Shown here in pieces: positions 1-6,428 of a DNA stretch of 7,078 nt. A model generated the notes under the pieces. The model searched no databases, was not told the origin of the DNA, and saw only the letters and a program-made list of their open reading frames with translations. The DNA is taken from positions 1 to 7,078 of the forward strand of contig JAJYGO010000415.1 in the NCBI GenBank assembly GCA_021785115.1, given 5' to 3'. Position 1 is the stretch's first letter, and the number at the start of each line of letters is the position of its first letter. Origin of the DNA: Chloroflexota bacterium (GTDB lineage: Bacteria > Chloroflexota > Limnocylindria > Limnocylindrales > CSP1-4). Position numbers and translations under genes: made by a program.

Positions 1-87
1 CGCCCATGCGAGCCCCGCGGCGGTCAGCCAGGCGCGAGCCGCCGTCTGGTAGCGGTGGGTGATGTCCCGTGGGCGCGGCGTGCGCAC
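1..87 (-). CDS. Possible N-terminus of a membrane protein, running off the left edge
   Basis: A short open frame on the minus strand starts at a GTG (87-85) and stays open to the window edge, giving 29 residues. It begins with a basic, polar stretch (RTPRPRDITHRYQTAAR) followed by a hydrophobic run (AWLTAAGLAWA), which would fit a short cytoplasmic lead into a first membrane helix. It lies 79 bp downstream of the deacylase gene on the same strand, so the two could be co-transcribed. The upstream Shine-Dalgarno match is weak (GTGGGA). In DNA this GC-rich such a short open frame may be chance. The family cannot be told from 29 residues. Confidence 0.25.
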   Translation of the reverse strand, partial: MRTPRPRDITHRYQTAARAWLTAAGLAWA

Positions 88-141
88 GGTCCCACGATGG
101 CACGCGCCGGCGCGGGAGTCATGGCCTCGGCTCGCCGCGGG

Positions 142-177
142 GCAGGCGGTCAGCCGTCGCAGGCGGTCAGCCGTCGC
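142..177. repeat. Perfect 17-bp tandem duplication over the 3' end of the deacylase gene
   Basis: The unit CAGGCGGTCAGCCGTCG occurs at 143-159 and again, directly adjacent and identical, at 160-176. One further matching base on each side gives a period-17 tract of 142-177. Each copy contains TCA on the plus strand (150-152 and 167-169), which is TGA on the minus strand. The gene therefore stops in the copy it reaches first (167-169), and a second copy of the same stop region lies just downstream. It looks like a simple slippage or short-homology duplication. No further copies were seen in the window. Confidence 0.9.
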
Positions 178-646
178 CGGTGGGGCGGGTGATGTCGACG
201 ACCTCGGCGCGCAGCGTCCGAAGCAGGTCGTTCGCCGAGACGTGCACGTTGACCCCTCGCGCTCCGCCGCCGATCGCCACGACCTCCGAGCCCGCGACGG
301 CGGCGTCGGCGATCACCGGCCAGGAGTGGGTCGCGCCGAACGGGGTGATTGCGCCGCGCTCGTACCCGGTTGCGCGCCTCGCCTCCTCCTGGTCGGGCAG
401 CGAGAGGCGGCTCACGCCGAGATGGGCTCGCAGCTTCGGCCAGTCGATCTGCCTGCCGCCCGGCACCAGCACGAAGAGGTAGTCGTCCTCCCCGCGCCTG
501 ACCACGATCGTGCGGAGCAGGCGCTCGAGGGCGATGCCCTGCAGGCGGGCGCTCTCCTCGGCGCTTCGCGGCCGCTCGGTCTGCACGACCCGGCAGGCGA
601 GCCCCGATCCGGCGAGTGCCCGGGTCGCGGGCGTGTCCACGTGCAC
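167..646 (-). CDS. YbaK/EbsC-family aminoacyl-tRNA deacylase (Cys-tRNA(Pro)/Pro-tRNA editing type)
   Basis: A complete 159-residue protein, the usual size for single-domain YbaK/EbsC/ProX proteins. These act in trans in the cytoplasm to hydrolyse mischarged aminoacyl-tRNAs. Family landmarks are a hydrophobic strand (YLFVLVPGGRQIDWPKL, about 56-72), the hallmark GYERGAITPFG (94-104), a following PVIADAAV strand (110-117), and a closing IGGGARGVNVHVSANDLL segment (125-142). The position aligned by eye with the functionally important Lys of E. coli YbaK (in a F-K-T-L-V-V context) is Arg45 here (LLRTIVV), encoded by CGC. The start is a GTG at 646. A second GTG two codons in (640) is equally possible, as neither has a strong ribosome-binding site. 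The gene is transcribed away from the polysaccharide operon, and nothing suggests a shared function. Family assignment is firm; the tRNA substrate cannot be told. Confidence 0.88.
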   Translation of the reverse strand: MHVDTPATRALAGSGLACRVVQTERPRSAEESARLQGIALERLLRTIVVRRGEDDYLFVLVPGGRQIDWPKLRAHLGVSRLSLPDQEEARRATGYERGAITPFGATHSWPVIADAAVAGSEVVAIGGGARGVNVHVSANDLLRTLRAEVVDITRPTGDG

Positions 647-880
647 CGTCCCAGGGTACCGGGAACCGGTCGGCCGCGACGGGGGCTCCTCCGAACGACG
701 GAGGCGGGGCGCGCCATCGCCGGACGACCATGGACTTCCGTCCCCCCCGAAGGTCCCGGAGAGGCCTGCCCCACCTGACCCTGGCGGGCCTCCCCATCGG
801 CCGACATGCTGGAGGAGGAGGTTAGGCCGGACGGAGGCGACGCGGCCCGACCGACCGGCCGGGCCCGGGTGAGGAGAGCG
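647..880. other. Divergent intergenic region between the deacylase gene and the polysaccharide operon
   Basis: These 234 bp must hold the promoters for both divergent transcripts, but I find no convincing -10/-35 pair, as is common in very GC-rich DNA. Three items are visible. A small inverted repeat, CCTCCG-AACGA-CGGAGG (688-704), has no T-tract, so it is not a typical terminator. An in-frame ATG at 806 lacks a ribosome-binding site. A strong GGAGGAGGAGG purine run (811-821) has no start codon at a useful distance downstream. No conserved small ORF is evident. Confidence 0.6.
871..876 (+). promoter_or_regulatory. Ribosome-binding site that decides the start of the large hydrolase/deacetylase gene
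   Basis: GAGGAG lies four bases before the ATG at 881. The spacing is short, but this is the only Shine-Dalgarno match close to a start that places the signal/anchor helix at the protein's N-terminus. The upstream in-frame ATG at 806 has no such site and would add a charged 25-residue lead in front of the helix. A GTG at 869 is a less likely alternative. Confidence 0.55.
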
Positions 881-3800
881 ATGACGTCGGGGCGCCGGAA
901 GCTCGGGGTCGCGGGTGTCGTGAGCGTCGTCGCCGCCCTCGGGCTCCTGTGGTCCTGGCCCACGGCCCTCGGGGTGACGATCGGAGGCAGGATCGGGGTC
1001 GAGGCCACGCCCTCGCCGTCCGCGACGCCCTCACGTGCGGGCCCGAGCTCGCTCGCGGTCAGGGCGGCCAGCTTCGATCCAGCCGACTACCTCGCCCGGT
1101 ATCCGGACGCTCGGGACCTCGCGAGGGCGCTCACCGAGCGCTGCGCGGCGAACGGCGTGAACACCCTGTACGTCAACGCCTACAACGTGCAGTACGGGGC
1201 CAACTACCGGACCGCGTACCGGCACAACAGCGAGAGCGACTACGGGCGTCAGGATCTGCTCGGGCGCCTCCTGGAGGCGGCGCATGCCCGCAGGATCCAG
1301 GTGGTGGCGGCCATCTATGACCACCAGCACCGGGGGGCGTGGGAGGCGCAGCCCTCCTGGAGGGCCAAGACACGGTCCGGGAGCGACTACAACCCGCCCC
1401 GCGTCGACATCCAGTACTTCCTGTCGGTGGGCAATCCCTCCGCGCGAGCGTGGTGGGCCGGGTTCCTCGAGGACCTGCTCCGCAGATATCCGGCTCTGGA
1501 CGGGATCGAGCTCCGCGAGCCCATCGTGAACTGGTGGGGCGTCAGCGCCGACTACAACCCGGCCCTCACGCGGGAGTTCCTCGCCGCGCACCCCGGGAGC
1601 ACTCTGGGTGGGGAGACCTGGATCGCCTTTCGCCGGCAGAGCCTCACGCGGTTCCTCCGCCAGGAGATCCGCATCGTCCACCGGGCTCACCGGTTCGTGC
1701 ACGTGACCACGGTGGCCGACGCCTACGGGTCCGGTCGCCTCATGTCGGCCGAGGACGAGGCGCACGAGACGGGCTTCGACCTCGACGCGCTGCTGTCCGG
1801 GGCCGACCGCCCGGACGCGGTGAAGGTCGAGATCATCTGGCAGCAGTGGGCGCGCAGCTACGACTACGTCGTCTTCACTCCGCGATGGACCGGACAGGCG
1901 ACGCGGGAGTTCCTGAGGCAGGTGCACGGGCGCGCGCCGGTCGTGGTCCACGTCGAGCTGACCGAGTGGCCCGGGCACACGGTCACGCTCGACGGGTTCC
2001 ATCTCGCGATGGAGGGGGCGGCGGCGCCCGGCGTGGCCGGCGTCGACTTCTTCACGACCTTCCTCGCCGACCGCAAGCGCGCGTGGCCGGTGATCCGTCA
2101 CGTGTACGGGAAGGCCGACCAGGGCGTGAGGTCGTTCACGAGCCGGCCCCGTGTCCTCGTGATCTACGACCGCGGGGCCGGAGTGCCGGGCGCCGCGCCC
2201 GGCCTCAACGACATCCAGGCGCTGTTCCTCGCGAACCTTCTCGGGCACTTCCCCGTCGACTGGGAGGTTTGCACGATGGAGGGGTACCGGGCGGGCGAGC
2301 TCGCCGACTACGACATCCTCTTCTACGAGGCGAACGTCTTCGGCGGCGCCTCACCCGTGTTCCTGGCCGACGTCGGCACCTTCCCCGGGGTCGTCGTGTG
2401 GATCGGGTCGAACCTCTTCCAGGTCGCAGACCGGCTGTCGCTCCCGCTCCGACAGGACACCCAGGACCTCGTGACCGGGTACTCCAGGCTCCGCTACGGA
2501 GGCCGGACCCTCCCGGCCGAGGGGAGCGCGATCCCCACGCGCGTGCGCTCGGGCGCCGTCGTGGAGGCCTGGCTGGAGGGCCGCGCCGGACGCACCCCCT
2601 ACGCGGTGCGCGGTGGGCGCTTCTGGTACGTGGCCGGCTCGCCCTTCGAGGCGATCGAGACCATGAACGGCCGGTACCTGGCCTTCGCCGACCTGCTGCA
2701 CGACATGCTCGGCGTGCCCGAGGGCACGACCCGCCGGCTCGCCTTCCTCCGCGTCGAGGACGTGAACCCGCTGTCGGATCCCGATGCCGTGCGCCGGCTC
2801 GCCGACGTGTTCGCAGCCCGGCACGTGCCGTTCCAGATCGGGTTCGTCCCCATCTACGTGGACCCCACCCGCGGCCTGGAGGTCCCGCTGTCCGCCCGAC
2901 CGCGGATGATCGCGGCCCTCCGCTACGCGGTCTCGCGAGGCGCCTCCATCGTGCTGCACGGCTGCACCCACCAGTCCGTGGGGGTGACCGGGGTGGACTA
3001 CGAGTTCTGGGATCCGGGCGGCCCGGGACCGCTCGCCATCGACAGCGAGCCGTACGTGCGGGGCCGGGTGGAGCGGGCCCTCGAGGAGATGTGGAACGCT
3101 GGCTTCCACCCGGTGGCCTGGTCGACCCCGCACTACGCGGCGAGCTCCTTCGACTACGCGATCTTCGGCGACTACTTCACGACGTTCGTCGGGCGGCGCA
3201 CCTACGGCGTCTGGGCCGGGTCCGACTATCAGCAGTGGATGCCCTACACGGTCGAGGACGTGCACGGCGCGGTCCTGGTGCCGGAGAACCTCGGGTACGT
3301 GCGCGACCCCCGTGTCGATCTGGCGCGCATGGTGCGGGACGCCACGAGCCTTCTCTCCGTGCGGGATGCGGTGGCGGGTGGGCTCCTGCACCTCAGCGTG
3401 ACCCCCGAGCAGGCGGGGTGGCTGCTCGATCGCCTCTCCGGCCTCGGATACGGGTTCCTGGATCTGAACGAGCTCTCGACCGAGGTCCGCACGGAGGAAA
3501 CCGTCCAGGTCACCGGGAGCGTGACCGCGGACATCGCCGTCCCCTCTGGCTGGTACCTCCAGCAACAGGTCGTCGGAAGGGGCGGCGCGCTGGTCGACTC
3601 CGCCCTGATCCGCTACGCGAGCTACGCGCGCCCGAGCCTCTCGCTCGGAGCGAGGCCGGGCGGCAGGATCCTCACCCTCCACGTGTCGGCGTCGGCGAGG
3701 GGGCTCCCGGGCCCCGCACGGCTCATCGGGTACCCCGACGTGGCCCCGGCGGGGCTGCTTCGAGCGATCGGTCTCGCGGTCGGGGTGATGACCCTGGCGC

Positions 3801-3925
3801 TGGCCGCCGTGGGCCTGCTGCTGCTCGTCGCCGCATACGGGGGCATGAAGGCTCGCGGCGGGCGGGGGAGGGGCGTCGAGCCATCGGGGGCCGGCCGGGC
3901 GGGCACGAGGAGGTCGTTGCGATGA
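881..3925 (+). CDS. Membrane-anchored glycoside-hydrolase-like / DUF2334 polysaccharide deacetylase, PelA-like layout
   Basis: A 1014-residue extracytoplasmic protein, probably modifying a polysaccharide at the outer face of the membrane. Residues 8-30 form a basic-then-hydrophobic signal or anchor, followed by a Pro/Ser/Thr linker (41-57). Residues ~65-415 look like a TIM-barrel hydrolase-like domain of the loosely defined GHL type: an NGVNTLYVNAYN strand, then RRIQVVAAIYD, then LDGIELREP with acidic residues D207, E210 and E213 as catalytic candidates, and later HVELTEWPG. Residues ~422-610 resemble a flavodoxin/Rossmann fold (PRVLVIYDRG, YDILFYEANVF, GVVVWIGS). Residues ~618-865 match DUF2334, a polysaccharide-deacetylase relative: LRVEDVNP (D627), VPFQIGFVPIYVDP, and LHGCTHQ (H693, H697) give the expected Asp-His-His metal set, followed by TPHYAAS. 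A beta-rich segment (867-950), a C-terminal helix (957-986) and a basic tail follow. The stop overlaps the GT2 start (ATGA). DUF2334 is firm; the hydrolase and Rossmann domains are judged by eye, and substrate is unknown. The ATG at 806 is a less likely start. Confidence 0.85.
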   Translation: MTSGRRKLGVAGVVSVVAALGLLWSWPTALGVTIGGRIGVEATPSPSATPSRAGPSSLAVRAASFDPADYLARYPDARDLARALTERCAANGVNTLYVNAYNVQYGANYRTAYRHNSESDYGRQDLLGRLLEAAHARRIQVVAAIYDHQHRGAWEAQPSWRAKTRSGSDYNPPRVDIQYFLSVGNPSARAWWAGFLEDLLRRYPALDGIELREPIVNWWGVSADYNPALTREFLAAHPGSTLGGETWIAFRRQSLTRFLRQEIRIVHRAHRFVHVTTVADAYGSGRLMSAEDEAHETGFDLDALLSGADRPDAVKVEIIWQQWARSYDYVVFTPRWTGQATREFLRQVHGRAPVVVHVELTEWPGHTVTLDGFHLAMEGAAAPGVAGVDFFTTFLADRKRAWPVIRHVYGKADQGVRSFTSRPRVLVIYDRGAGVPGAAPGLNDIQALFLANLLGHFPVDWEVCTMEGYRAGELADYDILFYEANVFGGASPVFLADVGTFPGVVVWIGSNLFQVADRLSLPLRQDTQDLVTGYSRLRYGGRTLPAEGSAIPTRVRSGAVVEAWLEGRAGRTPYAVRGGRFWYVAGSPFEAIETMNGRYLAFADLLHDMLGVPEGTTRRLAFLRVEDVNPLSDPDAVRRLADVFAARHVPFQIGFVPIYVDPTRGLEVPLSARPRMIAALRYAVSRGASIVLHGCTHQSVGVTGVDYEFWDPGGPGPLAIDSEPYVRGRVERALEEMWNAGFHPVAWSTPHYAASSFDYAIFGDYFTTFVGRRTYGVWAGSDYQQWMPYTVEDVHGAVLVPENLGYVRDPRVDLARMVRDATSLLSVRDAVAGGLLHLSVTPEQAGWLLDRLSGLGYGFLDLNELSTEVRTEETVQVTGSVTADIAVPSGWYLQQQVVGRGGALVDSALIRYASYARPSLSLGARPGGRILTLHVSASARGLPGPARLIGYPDVAPAGLLRAIGLAVGVMTLALAAVGLLLLVAAYGGMKARGGRGRGVEPSGAGRAGTRRSLR
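3907..3913 (+). promoter_or_regulatory. Strong ribosome-binding site for the glycosyltransferase gene
   Basis: GAGGAGG sits eight bases before the ATG at 3922, inside the last codons of the upstream gene. With the ATGA stop/start overlap (3922-3925), it fixes the GT2 start and points to translational coupling of the two genes. Confidence 0.8.
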
Positions 3926-5169
3926 TCGACGCCCTCTTCGTCGGTGCGGTGGTGCTGCTGTGGGCGGCGGTGCTGCACAACACCGTCCTCCTGCTCGCGG
4001 CGCGCTCGTTCGTGCTCGGCCGGCGGCGGCGGGCGGGGGGGGACGCGGGGGACGGTGTGGGCGGGGACGGGTGGCTCCCGGGCGTGTCGGTCCTGGTGCC
4101 GGCGCACGACGAGGCCCGGGTGATCGACCGATCGATTCGGGCCTATCTGGCGCTCGACTATCCGGTGGACCGCCTGGAGGTGGTGGTCGTCGACGACGCG
4201 AGCGCGGACGGGACCGGGGACGTGTGCGACCGGGTGGCCGCAGAGGATCCCCGCGTCCGCGTCGTCCACGTGCCGCGCGGCGAGGGGGGCCGCGGCAAGG
4301 CCGCGGCCCTGAACGCCGGGCTGTCCCATTGCCGGTTCCCGCTGCTCGCCGTCTACGACGCCGACAACCGGCCGCGGCCGGACGCGCTGCGCCGGCTCGT
4401 CGAGGCGGTGCGCGATCCCGTCCACGACGGGGCGGTGGGCTCCATCGTCAAGGCGAACCGCCGAAGGACGCTGCTGAACCGATTCACCTCCATCGAGTTC
4501 GCGGCGTTCCAGTGGATGATCCAGGCCGGGCGGGCGCGCCTGTTCGACCTGGTCCTGCTGCCGGGGACGAACTTCGTCGTCCGGCGCGACGCCGTGGCCG
4601 AGCTTGGCGGGTGGGATCCCGACGCCCTCACCGAGGACCTCGACCTCTCGGTTCGCCTGTACGCTGCGCGACGACGGATCGCCTTCGTGCCGGAGGCCGT
4701 CTCCGACGAGCAGGACCCCGAGCGACTCCGGCCCTGGTTCCACCAGCGCCTCCGGTGGACCGTCGGGAACCTGTACGTGGTGCGCAAGCACCTCGGCGCG
4801 CTGCTTCGACGGCCTCGCTGGCGGACGACCGGCGAGGTGCTCTCGCTTGTGTACTTCCAGGTGCTGTTCCTCTCCGCCCTCATTGCCTCCGACGCGCTGT
4901 TCGTCGCCGGGCTCGTCGGAGCCGTGCACCTTCGCGTCCCCGGGCCGTACGTGGCGCTGTGGTTCCTCGCCTTCGCGCTGTTCGTCGCGAGCATCCAACT
5001 CACCCAGGCCCTCGAGGGCGAGGACGACTGGCGGACGCCCTTCGTGGCCGGCCTGATGTACCTCACGTACGCGCAGCTCTGGATCTTCCTGGCCCTTCGC
5101 GGCCTTGTCACGTTCCTCGTCACCGGAGGGATCGCTTCGTGGACCAAGACCCCTCGATTCGCCGACTGA
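3922..5169 (+). CDS. Processive family-2 glycosyltransferase, exopolysaccharide synthase (PgaC/HAS-like)
   Basis: A 415-residue integral membrane synthase expected to polymerise a UDP-sugar in the cytoplasm and pass the chain through its own membrane channel. The full set of processive GT2 motifs is present: PAHDEA (60-65), VVVVDDASADGT with D91/D92 (87-98), the metal-binding DAD (146-148), an acceptor-site loop LLPGTNFVVRRDA (212-224), TED (237-239, catalytic Asp239), and QRLRW (275-279). One helix precedes the catalytic domain (~5-27). Three or so follow it (~306-333, 341-361, 377-402), ending in WTKTPR (407-412), a tail often seen in PgaC-like enzymes. A Gly/Arg-rich linker (33-50) joins the first helix to the domain. 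There is no PilZ domain, so it is not a classical BcsA. The PgaC, hyaluronan synthase and chitin synthase groups cannot be separated by eye. The neighbouring deacetylase and UDP-GlcNAc epimerase favour an N-acetylhexosamine polymer. The sugar itself is inference. Confidence 0.93.
   Translation: MIDALFVGAVVLLWAAVLHNTVLLLAARSFVLGRRRRAGGDAGDGVGGDGWLPGVSVLVPAHDEARVIDRSIRAYLALDYPVDRLEVVVVDDASADGTGDVCDRVAAEDPRVRVVHVPRGEGGRGKAAALNAGLSHCRFPLLAVYDADNRPRPDALRRLVEAVRDPVHDGAVGSIVKANRRRTLLNRFTSIEFAAFQWMIQAGRARLFDLVLLPGTNFVVRRDAVAELGGWDPDALTEDLDLSVRLYAARRRIAFVPEAVSDEQDPERLRPWFHQRLRWTVGNLYVVRKHLGALLRRPRWRTTGEVLSLVYFQVLFLSALIASDALFVAGLVGAVHLRVPGPYVALWFLAFALFVASIQLTQALEGEDDWRTPFVAGLMYLTYAQLWIFLALRGLVTFLVTGGIASWTKTPRFAD
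5125..5130 (+). promoter_or_regulatory. Ribosome-binding site that decides a GTG start for the epimerase gene
   Basis: GGAGGG lies eight bases before a GTG at 5139, inside the 3' end of the glycosyltransferase gene. The other candidate, a GTG at 5175 just after the glycosyltransferase stop, has only GAGCAGG directly abutting it. The site therefore argues for a 31-bp gene overlap and coupled translation. Confidence 0.7.
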
Positions 5170-6428
5170 GCAGGGTGCCGACGCCGGTACGGCGCCCTCT
5201 GGAGCTCCTGCTGTTCTTGGGGACGCGCCCGGAGGCGGTCAAGCTCGCGCCGGTCGCGCTGGCGGCGCGCCGGTGTGGAGGCGACGTCCGGGCCCGCCTG
5301 GTGAGCTCGGGGCAGCACCCTGCGGCCATGCTCGAGGTGCTGGAAGACTTCGGCCTCGCTGTCGACCGGGACCTCGGGCTGTTCCACACGGGGCAGACGC
5401 CGACGGAGGTCATGTGCGCGGCCATGGCGGGGCTGGACCGCGAGCTCGCCGTTCGACGGCCCGACGTGGTCCTGGTCCAGGGGGACACCACTTCGGCGCT
5501 CGCCGGTGCGCTGGCGGCGTTTCACGTCGGGGTCCCGGTGGCCCACGTCGAGGCCGGGCTTCGAAGCCACGATCGCCGCAGTCCCTTCCCCGAAGAGATG
5601 AATCGGCGTCTGATCGACGCCGTGGCGGACGTCCTGTTCGCCCCCACGCCGCGGGCCGAGCGCAACCTCCTTGCGGAGGGGATCGAGCCCGGGCGCGTCT
5701 TCACGACGGGGAACACGGTGTGCGACGCGCTCGCCGCCGCGCTCGAGCCGGGATGGCCCACCGGCCGGCGGAGCGGCGGGAGCACCGGGGGTACCGGGCT
5801 GCGCCAGCCGGAGCTCGACGGGCATGCGGGCCGGGTCCTGGTGACCGCCCATCGGCGCGAGAGCTGGGGGGAGCCGATGGACGACATCGCCGCCGCGGTC
5901 GCCGCGGCCGCCTCGCGGCTGCCCGCGTTCCAGTTCCTCGCCCCGCTGCACCCGAACCCGCAGGTGCGCCGGTCGTTCCTTCGAATGCCGGAGAACGTCG
6001 TCGTCACCGACCCCCTTCCCTACTGGACGTTCGTGCGGGTCCTCGCGGCGAGCGACCTCCTCGTGACCGACTCGGGCGGCGCCCTCGAGGAGGCGGCCTG
6101 CCTGTGCGTCCCCACGCTCGTCCTCAGGCGACGGACCGAGCGGCCGGAGGCGTTGGAGGCGGGGATCGCCCGGCTGGTCGGGACCGATCGGGAGGCGGTT
6201 GCCCGTGCGATCGAGCGCGCCCTGTCCCGACCGGGCCGCCGGCGCCAGGCGCCGGGCGTCTTCGGAGACGGCGCCGCCGGAGAACGGATCGTGACATGGC
6301 TGCGGTGGTCCCACGGGCTCACGGCGCACCCGCCCGCCCCCTTCGTGCCCCTGGCGGGCACCGGTGTCCGCCCTCAGGGCCAGCGGACGCGGACGTGGCC
6401 GAACTGGACCTGGGCGTCCTCGGTGTAG
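5139..6428 (+). CDS. wecB: UDP-N-acetylglucosamine 2-epimerase, non-hydrolysing (WecB/MnaA type)
   Basis: A cytoplasmic enzyme that interconverts UDP-GlcNAc and UDP-ManNAc. From the GTG start it has 429 residues, somewhat longer than the usual ~370-390. Landmarks in order are GTRPEAVK (28-35), QGDTTS (114-119), HVEAGLRS (136-143), PFPEEMNR (149-156), GNTVCDAL (191-198), TAHRRESWG (236-244), HPNP (271-274), TDSGGALEEA (310-319), LRRRTERPE (329-337) and FGDGAAGERIV (375-385). By eye, the E. coli WecB residues D95, E117, E131, R135 and H213 correspond to D116, E138, E152, R156 and H238, all present. HRRES replaces the common HRREN. The first ~20 residues precede the fold. About 40 residues after the normal end (~389-429) are Pro/Arg/Trp-rich and coded opposite the converging gene, so they are probably a non-conserved tail. 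The gene overlaps the synthase gene by 31 bp, which suggests it feeds or tunes that enzyme's UDP-HexNAc pool. Supply for cell-wall linkage units or another glycan is an alternative. Confidence 0.92.
   Translation: MDQDPSIRRLSRVPTPVRRPLELLLFLGTRPEAVKLAPVALAARRCGGDVRARLVSSGQHPAAMLEVLEDFGLAVDRDLGLFHTGQTPTEVMCAAMAGLDRELAVRRPDVVLVQGDTTSALAGALAAFHVGVPVAHVEAGLRSHDRRSPFPEEMNRRLIDAVADVLFAPTPRAERNLLAEGIEPGRVFTTGNTVCDALAAALEPGWPTGRRSGGSTGGTGLRQPELDGHAGRVLVTAHRRESWGEPMDDIAAAVAAAASRLPAFQFLAPLHPNPQVRRSFLRMPENVVVTDPLPYWTFVRVLAASDLLVTDSGGALEEAACLCVPTLVLRRRTERPEALEAGIARLVGTDREAVARAIERALSRPGRRRQAPGVFGDGAAGERIVTWLRWSHGLTAHPPAPFVPLAGTGVRPQGQRTRTWPNWTWASSV

Noticed and set aside
103..114. 12-bp perfect palindrome CGCGCCGGCGCG as an operator or terminator
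   Set aside because: Pure G/C palindromes are common in such DNA, and there is no T-tract, second copy or promoter-like sequence beside it.
688..704. CCTCCG/CGGAGG inverted repeat as a terminator
   Set aside because: Only a 6-bp stem with no following T-tract, lying upstream of both divergent genes where no transcript needs to end. Short GC-rich repeats arise by chance here.
59..778. 239-residue plus-strand frame over the deacylase gene
   Set aside because: It is antisense to a YbaK-family gene with clear family motifs, and its own translation has no recognisable features.
1031..2248. 405-residue minus-strand frame opposite the hydrolase-like domain
   Set aside because: No recognisable motif, biased composition, and the opposite strand codes a convincing protein.
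1339..3921. Plus-strand frame continuing upstream of the glycosyltransferase start, making an apparent 1276-residue protein
   Set aside because: Upstream of 3922 the translation is Arg/Gly/Pro-rich with no domain texture and overlaps the hydrolase/deacetylase gene. The ATG at 3922 has an excellent ribosome-binding site and starts a proper membrane helix.
3922..5169. Cellulose synthase (BcsA) identity for the GT2
   Set aside because: Motifs are shared by all processive GT2 enzymes, but the protein is short, lacks a PilZ domain, and sits with a deacetylase and a UDP-GlcNAc epimerase, which fits an amino-sugar polymer better.
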